Below, piece after piece: positions 25,257 through 33,700 of a stretch of DNA of 58,962 nucleotides (the stretch's first letter is position 1; the number at the start of each line of letters is the position of its first letter). The notes under the pieces were generated by a model. The model was not told the DNA's origin, did not search any database, and saw only the letters and a list, made by a program, of their open reading frames with translations. The stretch is from Anaerolineae bacterium (GTDB lineage: Bacteria > Chloroflexota > Anaerolineae > JAFGEY01), in assembly GCA_016929775.1 (NCBI GenBank), contig JAFGIE010000215.1, positions 1-58,962 of the forward strand. Direction: 5' to 3'. Position numbers and translations under genes: made by a program.

Positions 25257-26270
25257 ATGACGGTAGTCGTCACGGGAGCTGCGGGTCACCTCGGCGGGAA
25301 CCTGGTGCGTGCGCTGCTGGCGGACGGGCGCCGGGTGCGGGCGCTCGTGCATCGCGACCGGCGGGCGCTGGATGGGCTGGACGTCGAGATGGTGGTCGGC
25401 GATGTGACCGACCGGGCGTCGCTGATCGCGGCATTCTCGGGCGCCGAGGTCGTCTATCACGCTGCGGGGCTGGTCTCGATCCAGCCGGGGCAGTGGGCGG
25501 CGCTGCACGCGGTGAACGTCGTCGGGACGCGGAACGTGGTCCAGGCGGCAGTAGCGTGCGGCGTGCGGCGCCTGATCCACTTTAGCTCGATCCACGCCCT
25601 CGACCTGGATCCGGCGCGCCCGTGGATCGACGAGTCAACGCCGCTGGTGAGCGAGGGAGGCGGGACGGCGTACAGCCGCTCCAAGGCACAGGGGGAGCGG
25701 GAGGTGCGGCAGGGGGCAGCCGAGGGGCTGGAGACGGTGATCCTGAACCCGACGGCGATGCTTGGCCCGCACGACTACCGCCCCTCCCACCAGGGAGAGG
25801 TCCTGCTGGCTCTGGCGCAGGGCAAGCTGCCGGCGTTGGTAGAGGGCGGCTTTGACTGGGTCGACGTGCGAGACGTCGTCGCCGGGGCAGTGCACGCCGA
25901 GACACGCGCTGCGCCGGGAGCACAGTACATCGTCTCCGGACACTGGCTCTCGGTTCGCGAGCTAGCGGATCGCGTCGCCGCGATCACGGGGGCTCGCGTC
26001 CCGGCGTTCACCTGCCCGCTGTCGCTCGCGTACCTCGCGGCGCCCCTCTACACGCTCGTCGCGCAGTGGCTGGGCGTCCGCCCCCTGTTCACCGAGGCAG
26101 CGCTCGAAGCGTTGAGCGCGAACCGGACCATCCGCAGGTCGCGCGCCGCGCGCGACTTGGGCTATCAGCCGCGCCCGCTGGAACGGACGCTGGTCGACAC
26201 CTACAAGTGGTTCGCGCAAGTGGGGTGGCTTGGGCAGGCGCTGCAGCCCGTGCCGGTGGAGGTGAGATGA
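25257..26270 (+). CDS. NAD(P)-dependent SDR, 3-beta-HSD/dihydroflavonol reductase-like
   Basis: 337-aa extended short-chain dehydrogenase. NAD(P)-binding VTGAAGHLGGNL at the N-terminus, Ser pair in HFSSIHAL, catalytic YxxxK at Tyr139/Lys143 (YSRSKAQGE), and a C-terminal pattern typical of the 3-beta-hydroxysteroid dehydrogenase branch (hydrophobic LSLAYLAAPLYTLVAQWLG). The stop overlaps the start of a steroid 5-alpha-reductase homologue by 4 bp, so a hydroxysteroid or terpenoid-like substrate is plausible but not proven. ATG 25257 is chosen because the upstream extension (from 25227) has no family-like residues. Confidence 0.83.
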   Translation: MTVVVTGAAGHLGGNLVRALLADGRRVRALVHRDRRALDGLDVEMVVGDVTDRASLIAAFSGAEVVYHAAGLVSIQPGQWAALHAVNVVGTRNVVQAAVACGVRRLIHFSSIHALDLDPARPWIDESTPLVSEGGGTAYSRSKAQGEREVRQGAAEGLETVILNPTAMLGPHDYRPSHQGEVLLALAQGKLPALVEGGFDWVDVRDVVAGAVHAETRAAPGAQYIVSGHWLSVRELADRVAAITGARVPAFTCPLSLAYLAAPLYTLVAQWLGVRPLFTEAALEALSANRTIRRSRAARDLGYQPRPLERTLVDTYKWFAQVGWLGQALQPVPVEVR

Positions 26271-27028
26271 GCAGAGATGTCTTGTTCACCTATCTGCTCT
26301 GGTCGTGGATCGCGCTCGCGGTCGTGATCTGGCCTGTCCTCCTCTTCATCTCTGCACCGTACGGGCGGCACGCCCGCCGCGGATGGGGACCGACGATCCC
26401 TGACCGGTGGGGATGGATGGTCATGGAGGCCCCATCTCCCCTGATCGTCGCCGCCTGTTTCCTGCTCGGCGACGCGCCGCGTACGGTCACCTCTGCCGTG
26501 TTCCTGCTCATGTGGCAGGCCCACTATGTGCACCGCGCGTTCATCTATCCCCTGCACATCCGGAGCAACGAGCAGCGGATGCCTGTCTCGGTGGTGGGCA
26601 TGGCCTTTGCCTACAACCTGGTGAACGGCTACCTGAACGGGCACTACTTGTTCTCCCTCTCTGGCGGCTATCCGCGCAGCTGGCTGTCGGACGTGCGCTT
26701 TATCCTCGGTGCGGGGCTGTTTGTCGCCGGCTACCTGATCAACCGGCGCGCAGACGCGACGCTCCGTTCGCTGCGTGAACCAGGCGAATCGGGGTATCGG
26801 ATCCCGCATGGTGGGCTGTACCGCTGGGTCTCGTGCCCGAACTACCTGGGCGAGATCGTCGAGTGGGTCGGTTGGGCGGTCGCGACGTGGTCGCTGCCCG
26901 GGGCAGCGTTTGCGGCGTGGACCGTCGTCAACCTCGCGCCGCGCGCCAGGTCACACCACCGGTGGTACCAGGAGCGGTTCCCAGACTATCCCGAGGGACG
27001 CAAGGCCCTGATGCCGCGGCTCTGGTAA
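26267..27028 (+). CDS. Steroid 5-alpha-reductase (SRD5A) family protein
   Basis: 253-aa multi-pass membrane protein with about seven helices. It resembles eukaryotic 3-oxo-5-alpha-steroid 4-dehydrogenases, which reduce the C4-C5 double bond with NADPH. Diagnostic blocks: HYVHRAFIYPLHIRS, VNGYLNGHYLFS, GYLINRRADATLRSLREPGE, SGYRIPHGGLYRWVSCPNYL, and the C-terminal HHRWYQERFPDYPEGRKALM. The NADPH-site residues (Asn, Arg, Tyr, His in these blocks) appear kept. ATG 26267 overlaps the SDR stop (ATGA), showing translational coupling. The bacterial substrate could be a steroid, a polyprenol-like or another enone; the assignment is at family level. Confidence 0.88.
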   Translation: MSRDVLFTYLLWSWIALAVVIWPVLLFISAPYGRHARRGWGPTIPDRWGWMVMEAPSPLIVAACFLLGDAPRTVTSAVFLLMWQAHYVHRAFIYPLHIRSNEQRMPVSVVGMAFAYNLVNGYLNGHYLFSLSGGYPRSWLSDVRFILGAGLFVAGYLINRRADATLRSLREPGESGYRIPHGGLYRWVSCPNYLGEIVEWVGWAVATWSLPGAAFAAWTVVNLAPRARSHHRWYQERFPDYPEGRKALMPRLW

Positions 27029-27066
27029 CCGGCGCGGAGGAGGCGTCTGGCGCGCGGGGCGTGGGT

Positions 27067-27852
27067 TCACGGCACATCGAGTTCGAGCAGCACGCGACGC
27101 ACGTCGGCGATCCGACGGATATCGCGCTGCAGCAGCGCTCGCAGCAGGTCTGCGTGCTCAGTACTCGCCTGCGCCGACACGCGATCGGACTCTTCTAGCC
27201 GCGTATAGGACCCATCCGGCTCGGCGCGCCACAACAGCCGATCCGCGGCGCCGTCCGATTCGTAGACCTGGCTCACCCTACGATGTATCGACCACCCCCC
27301 CATCCGATCCACGCTCAAGAAGACCTTGAGCGCAACGCGGTCCACGTCGCCGCGCCGCACCCCGTTCTCGTCGCACAACTGGTCGTGCGTCTCGGACAGG
27401 GTATCGGCGTGTAGGTTGGAGGCGACGATGTGCCTGCACGAAGCGAGGGCAAAGAAGGCGCGCGCCTGGGCGCCCCAGATGTAGGCGTAGTAGTGCCCGG
27501 CTCCGATCTCGTGCGCCAGGTAGCAGTGGTCGCCGGGCCGAGGATCGTGCGCCGCGCGGGCGAGCACGGCAGGATCGCCGATCGGGACGATCGTCGTCTC
27601 GTCGGGAAGGTAGTTGAGCAGGGCGCACATGACGGCGGTCTTGCCCGCACCGCCCGGACGCGCGCCGACGAGGAGAGAGGCGCCGCCGCGCATCGCCGCC
27701 GCCAGGTAGGCGGCAAGGGGCAGATCGGCCGTGTGCGCCTCGATCAAGTCGACCAGGGAGAGCATCCGCCCACCGCGTTGATTGCACGCGTCGATGGCGC
27801 GTGCGTGTGCGCGTACGCGTGCGTCGATCCCGTCGCGGTTGCCTGGGATCAC
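27067..27852 (-). CDS. Orphan P-loop ATPase resembling a secretion (VirB11/CpaF-like) ATPase core
   Basis: 261 aa from GTG 27852, overlapping the queH stop by 4 bp (GTGA). Walker A is VGARPGGAGKTAVMCALL (about residues 62-79). Later HIVASNLHADTLSETHDQL resembles the His-box region of type II/IV secretion ATPases (TLHAN...), followed by RVALKVFLSV and a strand rich in basic residues. It is much shorter than true secretion ATPases, and no other secretion gene is nearby. A 29-residue N-terminus precedes MLSLVDLIEAH, so ATG 27765 is an alternative start. The role is unknown. Confidence 0.72.
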   Translation of the reverse strand: MIPGNRDGIDARVRAHARAIDACNQRGGRMLSLVDLIEAHTADLPLAAYLAAAMRGGASLLVGARPGGAGKTAVMCALLNYLPDETTIVPIGDPAVLARAAHDPRPGDHCYLAHEIGAGHYYAYIWGAQARAFFALASCRHIVASNLHADTLSETHDQLCDENGVRRGDVDRVALKVFLSVDRMGGWSIHRRVSQVYESDGAADRLLWRAEPDGSYTRLEESDRVSAQASTEHADLLRALLQRDIRRIADVRRVLLELDVP

Positions 27853-28622
27853 GGCGCCCTCGGGTGGGTCGCGGCGTTGGGATCGAGCGCTTCCCACTCG
27901 CTGTACAGGCAGCCGCAGTAGCGCTGGGCGTACAGGTTGTGGTCGCGCACCTCCTGGTGGTGCTCGGCCCAGCCCTGGCGAAAGTTCTCGAAAAAGAAGG
28001 CGACCCCGTACTGCGCTTGGAGGGACGCACCCAGGGCCCGGATCGCGTCCTGGTCCTGGTAGGGGCTGATCAGGAGGGTCGTGGTGAACGCATCGAAGCC
28101 GCGCTCGGCGGCGACCTTGGCTGTGCGTGCCAGGCGTAGCTCGTAGCAAATGCGGCAGCGTTCGCGGAAGCGCTCTCGCCCGTGGATCGCGCGCATAAAG
28201 GCCACTACATCGTAGCCAGGCGCCCAGATCACCGGGAGGCCGATCTCGTCCGCATAGCGTGCCAGCGCCTCGCGGCGGCGCTCGTGTTCGCTGAAGGGGT
28301 GGACGTTGGGGTTGTACCACAGCCCAGTGACGGCGAATCCCAAGTCGCGCAGGCGGCGCACGGTATAGGTAGCGCACGGCGCGCAGCACACGTGCAGCAG
28401 GATCCGCTTGCCCTCGCCGGGCAGCGCGGCGGGCGTGGGCGCAGGGCGCGCCGGGCGATCGACCTCGCGGCGCAGGCGGATGGTCAGTGGTTCCGCAGAG
28501 ACCAGGTCGGCGACCCCCCGGCGCACGAGTTGGCGTGCGCGCTCGGCGTCGGTGTCTGAGAGACGCCGTCCTCGTGCGTCGAGCACGATCGCCCTATTCA
28601 CGGCGAACCCGCCATCGCGCAC
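27849..28622 (-). CDS. queH: Epoxyqueuosine reductase QueH with RRXRR-like N-terminal segment
   Basis: 257 aa. QueH reduces epoxyqueuosine in tRNA to queuosine using Fe-S chemistry. The core has LLHVCCAPCATY, WYNPNVHPFSEHERR, RCRICYELRL, TTLLISPYQ and the C-terminal AQRYCGCLYS, so all four family Cys pairs are present. Residues about 8-55 form an added segment, VLDARGRRLSDTDAERARQ..., similar to the RRXRR domain pattern (LD.xG..L...rAr.Ll.rG.A). The start is uncertain (ATG 28622 or GTG 28601). It sits downstream of ruvB and the SUMF-type gene and upstream of the P-loop ATPase. Confidence 0.9.
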   Translation of the reverse strand: MRDGGFAVNRAIVLDARGRRLSDTDAERARQLVRRGVADLVSAEPLTIRLRREVDRPARPAPTPAALPGEGKRILLHVCCAPCATYTVRRLRDLGFAVTGLWYNPNVHPFSEHERRREALARYADEIGLPVIWAPGYDVVAFMRAIHGRERFRERCRICYELRLARTAKVAAERGFDAFTTTLLISPYQDQDAIRALGASLQAQYGVAFFFENFRQGWAEHHQEVRDHNLYAQRYCGCLYSEWEALDPNAATHPRAP

Positions 28623-28684
28623 GCGGCAGGATGGCCTTCCCGCCGCGCGCCCATCGCGCCAGGCGCCAGGCCCAGTTCACGGGC

Positions 28685-29998
28685 CTACTGCGCCGACCGG
28701 GCGCACCGGAAGCCGTGGTCGGGGGCATACCCGGATGCTCCGCCTTTGTGGCGGTTCGCGGTGCGCACATCCCACACGCCGTTGTTGTAGCCCCCGCCGC
28801 GCAGCACGCGGTCCTCGCCGCTCGGGGGTCCCTGCGGATCGGCGCTTCGTCCTGCCTCGGTCTGGTAGTACCCATAGCTGTACCAGTCGGCGACCCATTC
28901 CCAGACGTTGCCTGCCATGTCGACGGCGCCATAGGGGCTGGCGCCGGTTGGGAAGCTGCCTACGGGGGTCGTCGTCTTGCGTCCTCCCTCCGCCATGTTG
29001 AGCCGGGCGTTGTCCCAGTTGTTGCCCCAGGGCCACAATCGAGCGTCGGCGCCCCGCGCTGCCTTTTCCCACTCTGCCTCGGTCGGGAGCCGCTTGCCAG
29101 CCCACTCGCAGTACGCGGCGGCGTCGTTCCAGCTCATCCACACGACAGGGTGATCGTCCTTGCCGGCGGTGTAGACGGTGCGCCACGTGTTGGCTTCTGA
29201 CTTGCGTTCCGCCTCGGTCCGATAGCCTGTCGCCGCCACAAAGGCCTGATACTGGCGGTTAGTGACCGGGGCTACGTCGATGTAGAAGGCACTGACCTGG
29301 ACCTCGTGCATGTAGAGCTCGTCCTCAAAGTTGGCGCGCGAGCAGCCGCACCAGTCGGCAGCCTGCTGCACGTGGTCCTCGTTGCTGCCCATCGTAAAGC
29401 GCCCACTGGGGACCAGGACCATGCCCGCGACGCTGGGCGTGGTCTCGACGGTCGGCGTGAGGGTCAGGGTGGCAGTCGGCGTGCCGGTCGCCGCGCCGAC
29501 GGTGGCGGTCGCAGTAGGGCGCGGGGTGCTCGTCGGCGCCGGCGTGTCCGTGGGCGCTATGACCGGGAGTGCGGTATCGGTCGGCGCTGGGGCCTGGGCG
29601 GGGGTGGGCGAGGACTCGGCGCGCTCGACGACTTCGACCATGATCGTCGCGGGCATGCTCGTCCGCGTCTCGACGTTGACCGCCTGGACCTTGACCTCGT
29701 GCTCTCCAAGCGCGTCGGCGCGCCAGCGCTGGATCACGCGGTACGCCGTCTGCCCGCGCGCCTCGTCGACACGGTAGATCCCGCCGTCGATCCAGAGCTC
29801 GACGCGGTTGATGCCGCGCGCGTCACTGGCCCTGGACTCGATCTCGAGTTCCTCGCCGATGACGACGCGTGCGCCGCTTGCCGGCGATAGGATCTCGATC
29901 GTCGGGAGCTGTACCTCAACAACCTCGGTGTCGCGCCCCAGGGCGCAGCCCGAGACGAGGACGATGAGCGCCAAGAGTACGACGTGTGCGCGTTTCAT
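28685..29998 (-). CDS. SUMF1/FGE-type lipoprotein with an Ig-like N-terminal domain
   Basis: 437 aa. Lipobox signal peptide (IVLVSGC, Cys about 18), an Ig-like domain (about 30-125: IEILSPASGARVVIGEELEI), a Thr/Pro linker (about 130-190) and an FGE-sulfatase C-type-lectin-like domain (about 190-437). The latter has GRFTMGSNED, PVTNRQYQAFV, GKRLPTEAEWEKAARG, WPWGNNWDNARLN and MAGNVWEWVADW. The catalytic Cys expected in the RGGSW...CRxAxR region of true formylglycine-generating enzymes is replaced (RGGGYNNGVWDVRTANR), so it is likely a binding or structural protein, not a sulfatase activator. Confidence 0.88.
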   Translation of the reverse strand: MKRAHVVLLALIVLVSGCALGRDTEVVEVQLPTIEILSPASGARVVIGEELEIESRASDARGINRVELWIDGGIYRVDEARGQTAYRVIQRWRADALGEHEVKVQAVNVETRTSMPATIMVEVVERAESSPTPAQAPAPTDTALPVIAPTDTPAPTSTPRPTATATVGAATGTPTATLTLTPTVETTPSVAGMVLVPSGRFTMGSNEDHVQQAADWCGCSRANFEDELYMHEVQVSAFYIDVAPVTNRQYQAFVAATGYRTEAERKSEANTWRTVYTAGKDDHPVVWMSWNDAAAYCEWAGKRLPTEAEWEKAARGADARLWPWGNNWDNARLNMAEGGRKTTTPVGSFPTGASPYGAVDMAGNVWEWVADWYSYGYYQTEAGRSADPQGPPSGEDRVLRGGGYNNGVWDVRTANRHKGGASGYAPDHGFRCARSAQ

Positions 29999-30013
29999 GC
30001 CGTGCCCTCCTGT

Positions 30014-31039
30014 CTAGAGCAGGCGTCCCTGCTCTGGCACGTCTGGGTAGTCGATGTGCAAGTGTTCGTACGCGCGCCGCGTGGCGACGCGTCCGCGCGG
30101 CGTGCGGTCCAAAAAGCCGAGCTGGAGGAGGTAGGGTTCGACGACGTCCATGATCGTATCGGGTTCCTCGCTGATCGCCGCGGCGATGGTCTCGAGGCCG
30201 ACCGGCCCGCCATCGAACTTGTGGATGATCGTGTCGAGCACGCGGCGGTCGATCTCGTCCAGGCCCAACGCGTCGATCTGCAGCAAGTCGAGCGAGGCGT
30301 CGGCGACGTCAGCCGTGATCCGCCCTTCGGCGCGCACCTGGGCATAGTCGCGCACCCGCTTGAGCAGTCGGTTCGCCACACGGGGCGTGCCGCGCGCGCG
30401 TCGCGCGATCTCGTCGGCGCCTTGATCGTCGATCGGGACGCCGAGCAGGTTCGCGGAGCGCTTGACGATCGCGAGCATGGCGGGCGCAGAGTAGAAATCC
30501 AACCGGTAGACCACCCCGAACCGGGTGCGCAGCGGGGCGGTCATCAGCGCCAGGCGCGTGGTGGCGCCGATCACGGTAAAGCGGGGTAGGCTGAGGCGGA
30601 TCGAGCGCGCGCCCGGTCCCTTGCCGATCACGATGTCGAGGGCATAGTCCTCCATCGCGGGATAGAGCACCTCCTCGACGACCCGACCGAGGCGGTGGAT
30701 CTCGTCGACAAAGAGGATGTCGCCCTTGTGCAGGTTGGTCAGGATCGCTGCCAGGTCGCCGGCGCGCTCGATCGCCGGGCCAGACGTCACGCGGATGTTG
30801 ACCCCCATCTCGGCGGCGATGACGTGCGCCAGCGAGGTCTTGCCCAGGCCCGGGGGCCCGTAGAGCAGGATGTGATCGAGTGACTCGCGGCGTCCGCGCG
30901 CTGCTTCGAGCAGGATGCGCAGCCGTTCCTTGATCTCCTCTTGGCCCAGGTAGTCGTCGAGGTTCTGCGGACGCAGGGCGCCGTCCGTTCGCACTTCGTC
31001 GGGCTTTCTTTGGGGCGCGATCACACGGTCCTGGCTCAT
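30014..31039 (-). CDS. ruvB: Holliday junction DNA helicase RuvB
   Basis: 341-aa AAA+ motor that drives branch migration of Holliday junctions with RuvA. Walker [10 protein letters not shown] at 61-69, Walker B in [10 protein letters not shown], sensor 1 VIGATTR, and the C-terminal winged helix [19 protein letters not shown]. Length and order match the family. ruvA and ruvC are absent from this window. Its start overlaps the SAM-hydrolase stop (ATGA). Confidence 0.97.
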   Translation of the reverse strand: MSQDRVIAPQRKPDEVRTDGALRPQNLDDYLGQEEIKERLRILLEAARGRRESLDHILLYGPPGLGKTSLAHVIAAEMGVNIRVTSGPAIERAGDLAAILTNLHKGDILFVDEIHRLGRVVEEVLYPAMEDYALDIVIGKGPGARSIRLSLPRFTVIGATTRLALMTAPLRTRFGVVYRLDFYSAPAMLAIVKRSANLLGVPIDDQGADEIARRARGTPRVANRLLKRVRDYAQVRAEGRITADVADASLDLLQIDALGLDEIDRRVLDTIIHKFDGGPVGLETIAAAISEEPDTIMDVVEPYLLQLGFLDRTPRGRVATRRAYEHLHIDYPDVPEQGRLL

Positions 31040-31860
31040 TGTGCCTGTCCCGTCTCCGCATCTCGGTGCGATAGGGTGAGCAGCGACCCGATCGCCAGCC
31101 CGAGCGTGTTCGCCGCGCTGCCGTTGCGCACGGCGATGGCAACAAAGTCGGTGCTATCGACCAGGGCAACCAATTGGCCCGTCGCGACGTCGCCGAACGT
31201 ATAGTCGATCCGCTCGATCGTGCGCCCCGCGACCGAGATCTGCCAGAACTCACGCGCGCGCACCCAGTCGCCCGGCACATTGGTGGTGCAGTTCCCAAAG
31301 GTGTCGATGTGCTGCACGTGAGCGGTAATGCTGCCGTCCGGGTGGCGGATCGGCGTCGGCACGTCCATGCGCACCAGGTCTTCGGGCGGGAGCGCGTGGC
31401 CCAGGGCGGAGAGGGGGACGCCGGCGGCGAGGTGTGCAGCTGCCGGACCAAAGATGTCTCGCCCGTGGAACACGGGGCTCACCGGTTGGCGCCAATAGGC
31501 AGGGTTGGTCAGCGAGACCACCTCCAGCGCTGGCCCACGCCCGAGGGCATAACTGAGCACCCCGTTGTCCGGCGCAACGAACGTCCCGTGCGCGGTCCGC
31601 ACGGCAACTGCGCGCCGCTCGGTGCCTACGCCCGGGTCGACCACGATCAGGTGGATCGTGGTCGGCGGCCAAAAGGGAAAGGCAGTCATCAAGACGAATC
31701 CGCCGTGCTGGATGTCCTGCGGTGGGATGTGGTGTGAGATGTCCACCAGGCATGCCTGGGGCGCGATGCCGTGCATCACGCCCTTCATGGCCCCCACGTG
31801 ACCGTCCTGCAACCCAAAGTCGGTGATCAGCGTGATCGTCGCTGTGCAGTGTGTGTTCAT
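31036..31860 (-). CDS. SAM hydrolase (S-adenosylmethionine hydroxide adenosyltransferase, DUF62)
   Basis: 274 aa. Family members hydrolyse S-adenosylmethionine to adenosine and methionine (the related fluorinase/chlorinase use halide instead). Hallmark blocks: [65 protein letters not shown] and [14 protein letters not shown]. It has the standard 270-aa length and no fluorinase-type insertion, so hydrolase is more likely. Flanked by the Lgt-like gene (ATGA overlap) and ruvB (ATGA overlap). Together with the MTA/SAH-type deaminase in the same unit it hints at SAM-related salvage. Confidence 0.9.
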   Translation of the reverse strand: MNTHCTATITLITDFGLQDGHVGAMKGVMHGIAPQACLVDISHHIPPQDIQHGGFVLMTAFPFWPPTTIHLIVVDPGVGTERRAVAVRTAHGTFVAPDNGVLSYALGRGPALEVVSLTNPAYWRQPVSPVFHGRDIFGPAAAHLAAGVPLSALGHALPPEDLVRMDVPTPIRHPDGSITAHVQHIDTFGNCTTNVPGDWVRAREFWQISVAGRTIERIDYTFGDVATGQLVALVDSTDFVAIAVRNGSAANTLGLAIGSLLTLSHRDAETGQAQ

Positions 31861-32684
31861 AGTCTCTTATCCCCAGTGGTTTCCTGCCGGGCTGGGCTGC
31901 GCGCGCTGCGCAGCCACGTCCAGACGCCGATCCCGGCGGCAGCGCCGATCACGACGAGATCGGCCCATTGTGCCAACCACAGGCCAAAGCGCCACGCACC
32001 GTCGCCCCGCAAGAACCAGATGCCCAGGTCTGCTCCGGCGTACAGCGCCAGCGCGACCAGGACAGCGCTCCCCGGCGGCAGCCTGCGCAGGGGACTCAGC
32101 CGGACCTGGAGCAGGGCCCACAACAGGAGCGACCATGCGAGCATCGCCGGTTGGGTCAGATAACGTACCTCGCGGACGCCATAGATGTCCGGCAGTTCGG
32201 CGACGAACCACCCCAGCACGGGCGTTGTCCGCTGCGCGGCAAGGCCATAGCCTGCGCCAGCGAGCAGACAGCCCAGCCAGGCCCAGGCTGCGCAGAGCGA
32301 CACGCCCGGCGCCGCAGCGTCGCATAGGCGCTGCGTCTCAGGAGGAGGACGTCCCTGGCGCCTTCGCACTGCAGCCCACGCCACGACGCCCAGGCAGGCC
32401 CCGACGAGGGCGCCGTGCCACGAAAGCCCGCCCTCCCGTAGGTCCAGTGCTTCGAGGACGTGATCGGCAAAGTACGTCCAGTGGACCAAGACATACCCCG
32501 CACGTGCGCCGAGCACACCGCACAAGATGGCCCAGAACGCGCCGTCGAGGACTGCAACCGGGTCGATGCCGCGCCGCCATGCCCGGTGGTACGCGACCCA
32601 CGTTCCGGCGAGCAAGCCCACGACAAGCGCAGCGGTGTACGCGTAGCCCGTGTACCCACCGACGCGGAACAGGACAGGGTGCAT
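31857..32684 (-). CDS. Lgt-like prolipoprotein diacylglyceryl transferase family protein
   Basis: 275-aa integral membrane protein with seven helices, laid out like Lgt, which adds diacylglycerol to lipobox Cys. The GGLSWHGALVGACLG block (about residue 85) and a TQPAMLAWSLLLWALL block match Lgt. However, the segment that in E. coli Lgt reads GRLGNFINGELWG is here WAWLGCLLAGAGYG, lacking the Arg and Asn usually essential. It may be a paralogue with changed activity. The many lipoproteins in the window need Lgt, so a canonical copy should exist elsewhere. Confidence 0.78.
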   Translation of the reverse strand: MHPVLFRVGGYTGYAYTAALVVGLLAGTWVAYHRAWRRGIDPVAVLDGAFWAILCGVLGARAGYVLVHWTYFADHVLEALDLREGGLSWHGALVGACLGVVAWAAVRRRQGRPPPETQRLCDAAAPGVSLCAAWAWLGCLLAGAGYGLAAQRTTPVLGWFVAELPDIYGVREVRYLTQPAMLAWSLLLWALLQVRLSPLRRLPPGSAVLVALALYAGADLGIWFLRGDGAWRFGLWLAQWADLVVIGAAAGIGVWTWLRSARSPARQETTGDKRL

Positions 32685-32697
32685 GGCGCGACCGTAC

Positions 32698-33660
32698 CTA
32701 GGCCTGCCGCGCTGCCATCACGGCGGCGCCGGCGGCGCCGACAATGCCGACGCTGGCGCCCAGCTCCGCTAGGCAGACGGTGACCTGCGATGCGGCTGAA
32801 CGGAACGCACGGAGCTGGATGGCGCGCTGGACCGGCGCGATCAGATCCGGACCGAGTGCGGTCAGTCCACCACCGAACACGATCCGGTCTGGATTGAACA
32901 GGTTGACCAGGTTTGCCATGCCGACGCCCAGGTAGTCCATAGCCTCGCGCACGATGTCGGCGGCGTAGGGATCTCCTTCGTGCATGGCGTCGACCACGTC
33001 CTTGGCGGTGACGGGCCCCTGGGCAAGCTCGGCGATCCGGGTGGGCACGCCGCGTGCAACCTGTTCCTGTCCTTCGCGCGCGATCGCGGTACCCGAGGCC
33101 AATGCCTCGAGGCAGCCCCTGTTCCCACAGCCGCAGTGTGGGCCACGGGGGAGGACCGTCATGTGCCCGATCTCGCCCGCGCCGCCGCTCGCTCCGTGGT
33201 AGATCCGTCCATTCAGGATCAGCCCGCCGCCGATCCCGGTGCTGACGGTCACATAGATCATGTTCTGGGTGCCGCGCCCGGCGCCATACAGGTACTCGCC
33301 GATCGCGGCGGCGTTGGCGTCGTTCTCGAGATAGGTCGGCAGGCCGACCCGTTCGGCGATGATCTGGCGCAGCGGCACGTCGTGCCAGCCGGGCAGGTTG
33401 GGCGGCTCGGTGAGCACGCCGCGCGGGATGTCCAGTGGACCAGGGGCGCCGATGCCGATCCCGGCGACGTCGCCGCATGTCATGCCGGCAGCCTCCAACG
33501 CGCGGTCCACGCCAGACACGATGCGCTCGATGACGGCGCCCGGGCCCTGGCTAGCAGCGGTGGGCTGGTAGTCGCTCGACAGCACCGCGCCATCGGCGTC
33601 TACCACACCGGCGCCGATCTTGGTGCCGCCCAGGTCGATGCCGACCATCGGTCTGTCCAT
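32698..33660 (-). CDS. ROK-family sugar kinase (glucokinase-like)
   Basis: 320 aa from ATG 33660; a GTG at 33672 is an alternative but sits only 3 nt from the GAGGAG ribosome site. ATP-binding signature VGIDLGGTKIGAGVV, ROK signature region IYVTVSTGIGGGLILNG, and the zinc-binding CGCGNRGCLEALAS with the upstream His in GEIGHMTVLPRGPHC. No N-terminal helix-turn-helix, so it is a kinase rather than a NagC/XylR repressor. Likely phosphorylates glucose or an N-acetyl sugar. It lies 13 bp upstream of the Lgt-like gene. Confidence 0.92.
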   Translation of the reverse strand: MDRPMVGIDLGGTKIGAGVVDADGAVLSSDYQPTAASQGPGAVIERIVSGVDRALEAAGMTCGDVAGIGIGAPGPLDIPRGVLTEPPNLPGWHDVPLRQIIAERVGLPTYLENDANAAAIGEYLYGAGRGTQNMIYVTVSTGIGGGLILNGRIYHGASGGAGEIGHMTVLPRGPHCGCGNRGCLEALASGTAIAREGQEQVARGVPTRIAELAQGPVTAKDVVDAMHEGDPYAADIVREAMDYLGVGMANLVNLFNPDRIVFGGGLTALGPDLIAPVQRAIQLRAFRSAASQVTVCLAELGASVGIVGAAGAAVMAARQA

Positions 33661-33700
33661 GCTGTCACGCACTCCTCAGTGTGGCCCTGCCCAGCTCTTG

